A stretch of DNA of 64,000 nt from assembly GCA_947244325.1 (NCBI GenBank), contig CAMXJY010000010.1, positions 1-64,000 on the forward strand, in the 5' to 3' direction. This stretch comes from an uncultured Clostridium sp. (GTDB taxonomy: Bacteria; Bacillota; Clostridia; TANB77; CAG-508). Positions 60,132-64,000 of the stretch are shown here, piece after piece (within the stretch, counting starts at the first letter, position 1; each line of letters begins with the position of its first letter). The notes beneath the pieces are model-generated. The model was not told where the DNA came from. It saw only the letters and a program-made list of their open reading frames with translations, and made no database searches. Position numbers and translations under genes: made by a program.

Positions 60132-61373
60132 ATGGACTTAAATCAACCATTAGCATATAGGATGAGACCAAAATCTTTAGAAGAATTTGTAGGTCAAGAG
60201 CATGTTGTTGGACAAGATAAATTATTATATAGAACTATAAAAGCAGATAGATTATCTAGTCTTATTTTATGGGGACCTCCAGGATGTGGTAAAACTTCAC
60301 TTGCAAAAGTTATTAGTGAAACAACCAAATATAAATTTACTAAAATAAATGCTGTAACATCAGGTGTAGGAGATATAAAAAAAGCAGTTGAAGAAGCTGA
60401 AAATCCATTACTTAATCCAAGTGGAAAATGTATATTATTTATTGATGAAATACATAGATTTAATAAACTTCAACAAGATGCATTACTTCCTTTTGTAGAA
60501 GATGGAACAGTAATTTTAATAGGAGCAACTACTGAAAATCCATATTTTGAAGTAAATAAAGCTTTAATATCAAGATCAATGGTTATAAAATTAGAACCAC
60601 TTCAAAAGAAAGATATATTAAAAGTTTTAAAAAATGCAATCACAAATAAAGAAGGATTAGGAAATTACAATATAAAAATTTCAGATGAAACATTAGATAC
60701 TATTGCAGAGGTTTCTGGGGGAGATGTTAGAACAGCATTAAATGGATTAGAAGTTGCTGTTTTAACTACTAAAATGAATTCAGATGGAGTTATAGAAATA
60801 ACAAATGAAATAGCGAGTCAAAGCTTAAATAAAAGAAAAGCGATGTTTGATAAAACAGGAGATAGTCACTATGATAATATTAGTGCTTTTATAAAATCTA
60901 TGAGAGGTAGTGACCCAGATGCTGCAGTATTTTATTTAGCAAGAGCTATTAATGGTGGAGAAGATCCAGTATTTTTAGCAAGAAGAATAGTAATTGCAGC
61001 AGCAGAGGATGTAGGACTTGCAAATCCAAATGCTTTAGTAGTAGCAACTTCTGCAATGCAAGCAGTAGCAATGGTAGGAATGCCAGAAGCAAGAATTATA
61101 TTATCAGAGGCTGCAGTGTATGTTGCAAATTCAAAAAAATCTAATGCTACATATAATGCTATAAATATGGCAATTGCAGATGTTTCAAGTAAAGATACTG
61201 GAACAATACCAATGCATATAAGAAATGCCCCAGCTGAAGGAATGCAAGAATTTGGATATGGAGAAGGATATAAATATCCTCATGATTATCCAGGTCATTG
61301 GGTAGAACAACAATATTTGCCAGATAAAATGCTTGGAACAAAATATTTTATTAAAGATGAAAATATTGAATAG
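60132..61373 (+). CDS. rarA: Replication-associated recombination protein A
   Basis: 413-aa AAA+ ATPase: AYRMRPKSLEEFVGQEHVV, Walker A GPPGCGKTS, Walker B LFIDEIHRF, sensor 1 IGATTENPYFE and the family tail ... YKYPHDYPGHWVEQQYLP. RarA (MgsA) works at stalled forks with SSB. Full length. Confidence 0.95.
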   Translation: MDLNQPLAYRMRPKSLEEFVGQEHVVGQDKLLYRTIKADRLSSLILWGPPGCGKTSLAKVISETTKYKFTKINAVTSGVGDIKKAVEEAENPLLNPSGKCILFIDEIHRFNKLQQDALLPFVEDGTVILIGATTENPYFEVNKALISRSMVIKLEPLQKKDILKVLKNAITNKEGLGNYNIKISDETLDTIAEVSGGDVRTALNGLEVAVLTTKMNSDGVIEITNEIASQSLNKRKAMFDKTGDSHYDNISAFIKSMRGSDPDAAVFYLARAINGGEDPVFLARRIVIAAAEDVGLANPNALVVATSAMQAVAMVGMPEARIILSEAAVYVANSKKSNATYNAINMAIADVSSKDTGTIPMHIRNAPAEGMQEFGYGEGYKYPHDYPGHWVEQQYLPDKMLGTKYFIKDENIE

Positions 61374-61375
61374 GC

Positions 61376-61433
61376 ATGTGGACGGAATTTTTATTTATTG
61401 ATTTAGAAAAAAATTCGTTCCCCTGTCTAGCAA
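61376..61433 (+). repeat. GGGGACGG-type REP-like hairpin, copy 2
   Basis: ATGTGGACGGAATTTTT pairs loosely with AAAAATTCGTTCCCC, ending CTGTC. It matches the start of the element at 23152 (CATGnGGACGGA) and lies directly between rarA and the next start. Confidence 0.5.
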
Positions 61434-61436
61434 AAA

Positions 61437-61829
61437 TTGAATAAAAAATTAAAAAAAGCAAAAAATACTCTTATGAAAAAGAGTGTTTTTTTATGTATAA
61501 TTGCAGGTTTTTTTGCAGGAATGATTAGTGGATTCTTTGGAGCTGGCGGTGGTCTTATACTTGTACCGTTTATGACTTTTTTATTAAAAGAAAGTGAAGT
61601 AACAGCAAGAGCTACCACAATTATGTGTATATTTTTTATGGTTTTAACTAGTAGTTTTTTTTATTTTAAAGAGAATTCTATAGACTGGTGGATTGCTGGA
61701 AAGTGTGCCATAGGTGGAGTTATAGGCGGATATATTGGCTCTAAATTACTTATAAATTTAAACAAAAATATATTGAGAATATTATTTGTTATTTTTTTAA
61801 TTTATGCTGGAATAAAAATGATTATTTAG
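61437..61829 (+). CDS. TauE/SafE-type permease, N-terminal half protein
   Basis: 130 residues with four membrane helices. GFFAGMISGFFGAGGGLILVPFM is the first signature of the TauE/SafE (DUF81) sulfite/anion exporter family; ARATTIMCIFFMVLTS follows. The family is usually ~250 residues with two such halves; here the halves are separate genes. TTG 61437 lacks a good site; ATG 61473 is an alternative. Confidence 0.8.
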   Translation: MNKKLKKAKNTLMKKSVFLCIIAGFFAGMISGFFGAGGGLILVPFMTFLLKESEVTARATTIMCIFFMVLTSSFFYFKENSIDWWIAGKCAIGGVIGGYIGSKLLINLNKNILRILFVIFLIYAGIKMII

Positions 61830-61913
61830 AAAATAAAGTAAAATATTATATTATTAATTATTGCATAACAATATATTTGATAAAATATATGATTTTAAAA
61901 TTGAAGAGGTTAT

Positions 61914-62303
61914 ATGAAAGAAATTTTGATTGGAGCTATTTCTGGAACTGTTGCAGCTTTAGGAATGGGTGGAGGAACAATATTAATTTTGTTGTTGGGA
62001 ATATTTACAAGTATGGGACAACATTTAATTCAAGGGACTAATCTTATATTTTTTATTCCAACTTCAATAACAGCAATTTATATGAATGTAAAAAATAAAA
62101 CGATAAATTATAAAATGTCATTTATTATAATTATATCAGGAATTATAGGCGCAATTTTAGGAAGTAAACTTTCTTTTAAAATAGATAATTCAGCACTTAA
62201 AAAATATTTTGGAATTTTTTTACTTTGCATAGCAATTTTTGAAATTTATTCATTTTTTAAACAGTATATATTGAAGAAAAAAGAAAATAATAAAATTAGA
62301 TAG
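61914..62303 (+). CDS. TauE/SafE-type permease, C-terminal half protein
   Basis: 129 residues, four membrane helices. GAISGTVAALGMGGGTILILLLG and QHLIQGTNLIFFIPTS are the second-half signature. It has its own GAAGAGGT site and ATG 61914, 84 bases after the first half. The two frames cannot be joined by one indel, so this is a split pair rather than a fresh break. Confidence 0.8.
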   Translation: MKEILIGAISGTVAALGMGGGTILILLLGIFTSMGQHLIQGTNLIFFIPTSITAIYMNVKNKTINYKMSFIIIISGIIGAILGSKLSFKIDNSALKKYFGIFLLCIAIFEIYSFFKQYILKKKENNKIR

Positions 62304-62317
62304 TATTAAAAGAAGAC

Positions 62318-62370
62318 TTTTATAGGATAGTGATTCTCATTTCTTATAAAATAAAGATCTTACTAGCAGT
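62318..62370 (+). repeat. Dispersed repeat, copy E (degenerate)
   Basis: TTTTATAGGATAGTG...TATAAAATAAAGATCTTACTA, close to copy D. Confidence 0.45.
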
Positions 62371-62486
62371 TAATAATAGATAGAAAAATATATTTAAGTA
62401 CGTAATAAAAATTAATTTTGTGATAGTACATTTTAGTAAACTAAAGTTTTCTTTTAGTAATAAAATAAGGAAGGTGGTTATTGATT

Positions 62487-62630
62487 ATGAATTTTGTAAA
62501 AGGTATTATGGTAGGAACATTAATTACAGCAGGAACAATGATGATGTATTCAGAAGGGGTAGATGAAAATAAAAAGAAAATGATGAAAAAAGGAAAACAA
62601 TTAGCAAAAAGAATTAAAATGTCAATGTAG
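62487..62630 (+). CDS. 47-aa membrane-associated microprotein
   Basis: Start ATG 62487 behind AAGGAAGGTGG. A short hydrophobic helix (FVKGIMVGTLITAGTMMMY) is followed by a strongly basic tail (KKKMMKKGKQLAKRIK). No family assigned; small proteins of this design occur in spores and near cell envelope genes. Confidence 0.7.
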   Translation: MNFVKGIMVGTLITAGTMMMYSEGVDENKKKMMKKGKQLAKRIKMSM

Positions 62631-62712
62631 ATGTTTTATATAATAGAAAAGTTATATTTTGTATTATATAGATTTTGTGTTAATTTTATATTAAGTGATT
62701 TTTTTCAAAATT

Positions 62713-62788
62713 AAAAGCGAAGTTTTAAATAATGAAAGTATAAAAAGTTATAAACTTTTAAATACATTTCGATAGAAAACTTCGCTTT
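62713..62788. terminator. Bidirectional terminator
   Basis: AAAGCGAAGTTTT (62713-62725) pairs with AAAACTTCGCTTT (62776-62788), with an inner AAAGT/ACTTT hairpin. Confidence 0.8.
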
Positions 62789-62843
62789 AAAAAATTATAA
62801 TATAAAAAGATTAATTATATTACTAAAAAAAGTTTTTAAAAGA

Positions 62844-63275
62844 TTATTCTTCGCAACCACAATCTTCTTTTTCTTCTTCTTCAAATCTTTTTTTTGGTTC
62901 TGGCATCATATCCCTATCACAGCATAAATCAACACCTTTTAAGCATTTTCCTTCATGGTCACACACTTTACATATTTTGATGTGTTTAACTCTGTTTACC
63001 CATATTTCTATAGCATAAGATTTGTTTGGACAAAGTGGTCCAAAAACAAATTCACCTTCTTTATCTGTAAAAGTATGAGATACAGGTTTTCTTTCATCTT
63101 TACAAACTTCTACTAATTTTACAACAGCGTCACAAACAGGATCTCCGTGACAATCTCTTATAATTCCATAAACAACATTTCTGTCATCTTCTGGTAATCT
63201 TAAATCTAAGTCAAATTGTTTTCCTTTTTCTATAACACCGTCAACATCAACGATAACTTTTTTTTCAAATTCCAT
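62844..63275 (-). CDS. Cys-rich carboxypeptidase-regulatory-like (CnaB-type) domain protein
   Basis: 143 residues. VVYGIIRDCHGDPVCDAVVKL and TDKEGEFVFGPLCPNKSYAIEIW follow the carboxypeptidase regulatory-like beta-sandwich. Eleven or more cysteines, many late (CKVCDHEGKCLKGVDLCC, CGCEE), and an acidic tail. No signal peptide. Similar clostridial proteins are spore-surface or cytosolic; a spore coat role is a guess. AAAGGA precedes the minus-strand ATG. Confidence 0.8.
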   Translation of the reverse strand: MEFEKKVIVDVDGVIEKGKQFDLDLRLPEDDRNVVYGIIRDCHGDPVCDAVVKLVEVCKDERKPVSHTFTDKEGEFVFGPLCPNKSYAIEIWVNRVKHIKICKVCDHEGKCLKGVDLCCDRDMMPEPKKRFEEEEKEDCGCEE

Positions 63276-63565
63276 AATATTTTATCCTTTCAAATTTATT
63301 TAAACAATATTTATTGTCATAATAAAGTTTATGATTTTTATTTTGAAATGGTTATTTATTAGGAGAAAATTTCAATAATATAATTTTATTGGGACATAAT
63401 CAAATTTTAAATTTATTATCAAAAGTTAATTACAGAATAAAATTCCTAATATTTACAAAAATATAAAATAGGTGTATATTTATAGTCTAAGAATTATAAT
63501 TTAATAAAGATATTTATATCAAAATTAAATTATAATGAATAGGATAATTTTGGAAGGAGTGTACT

Positions 63566-64000
63566 ATGGAAATAGAAGTTTTAAGAAAAGAATATCCAAA
63601 ATTTTTATATAATGATTATAAAATATTTGAAGATGAGAATAAAATATATATAGAATACGAATTTGAAATTGAAAATTTATCAAAATTTAATCCTAAAATA
63701 GAGATATTAAAAAAGAATTTTAAATTTAAAGATATAAATTCAGATGTTGTAAAAAATATTGTTTTTAGTATGGGAATGGTAGAAGCAATTAGTTATTTTA
63801 AAGCGACATGTTCTCCACAGTTTTTTATAAAATGTGGAAAACTAAACGAATTCCAAGAAAGATGGTTTAAAAAATTATTTTATGTTGGACTTGGAGAATT
63901 TAGATATATAAATAATATTAATATATCTAATGATGATTGGGTAGAATTTATTTCAGAAGGCGAAGAAATAAAAGTACAAGAGCAGGCAGATGATTTAAGT
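63566..64000 (+). CDS. MurL-like epimerase, N-terminal part (runs off the window)
   Basis: The first 145 residues. FSMGMVEAISYFKATCSPQF and FYVGLGEFRYINNI resemble conserved blocks of MurL, the UDP-MurNAc-L-Ala-L-Glu epimerase that makes the D-Glu of peptidoglycan after ligation. AAGGAG precedes ATG 63566. The 290-base gap before it holds nothing else I can identify. Confidence 0.55.
   Translation, partial: MEIEVLRKEYPKFLYNDYKIFEDENKIYIEYEFEIENLSKFNPKIEILKKNFKFKDINSDVVKNIVFSMGMVEAISYFKATCSPQFFIKCGKLNEFQERWFKKLFYVGLGEFRYINNINISNDDWVEFISEGEEIKVQEQADDLS

Noticed and set aside
61914-62303. Frameshift joining the two TauE/SafE frames
   Set aside because: The 84-base gap includes a stop, a spacer and a good ribosome binding site; one indel cannot fuse them.

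Overview
The window is very AT-rich, uses ATG, GTG and TTG starts behind strong GGAGG-type ribosome binding sites, and carries sporulation genes: spoIIID, a SPOCS/LysM protein of the SipL type, yunB, a SpoVB-like flippase and veg. Together with Firmicute-style L10 leader regulation this points to an uncultured or poorly described anaerobic, spore-forming member of the Clostridia. The species cannot be named from sequence alone.

Layout. 0-0.5 kb: the 3' end of a 5S rRNA and tRNA-Asn, the tail of an rRNA operon. 0.5-4 kb: a zinc/cadmium resistance regulon (ZIP transporter broken by one inserted base, CadC-like repressor, detached HMA protein, P1B-ATPase) under two promoters with the same twin-operator layout. 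4-11 kb: small housekeeping and hydrolase genes, and an unrecognised 517-aa protein coupled to a flavin reductase. 11-15 kb: rpmG-secE-nusG-rplKA, an L10 leader, rplJL; SecE has an unusual ~95-residue polar tail. 15-18.5 kb: an ECF-type sigma factor fused to a membrane anchor and a large ectodomain, then two membrane proteins. 18.5-22.7 kb: a zinc-type ABC importer, an S66 peptidase, a RusA nuclease. 22.8-28 kb: sporulation genes.

28-44 kb is a cell-surface glycan locus. It opens with a protein made of two complete phosphoglycosyl transferase domains in tandem, followed by glycosyltransferases, a Stealth phosphotransferase, a GlfT2-like transferase, an EpsG/Wzy-like polymerase, UDP-galactopyranose mutase, a Wzx flippase and LicD. 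A HigB/HigA-ImmA toxin-antitoxin pair interrupts it. A second block follows: GNAT, class V aminotransferase, a TagD-like cytidylyltransferase fused to a Gfo/Idh-like domain, and an acyltransferase. I infer a galactofuranose-containing, phospho-substituted surface polymer whose substituent may be made by the second block.

44-51 kb holds surface proteins: a secreted transglutaminase-like protein and a GH25 lysozyme sharing ~68-residue YTG repeats, plus a shortened paralogue. 51-54 kb is accessory: DUF4160/DUF2442 pair, a coiled-coil membrane protein, a frameshifted Fic gene with its VbhA-like antitoxin. 54-64 kb: GH30 hydrolase, MntP, a compositionally distinct NMN-adenylyltransferase-like insert, rplM-rpsI, dtd, ruvA, rarA, a split TauE/SafE pair, small proteins and the start of a MurL-like gene.

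The strongest candidates for something undescribed are the tandem PGT-PGT enzyme, the membrane-tethered sigma factor, the aminotransferase/cytidylyltransferase-oxidoreductase pathway, and several dispersed intergenic repeat families. All functions are read from motifs; no database search was run.
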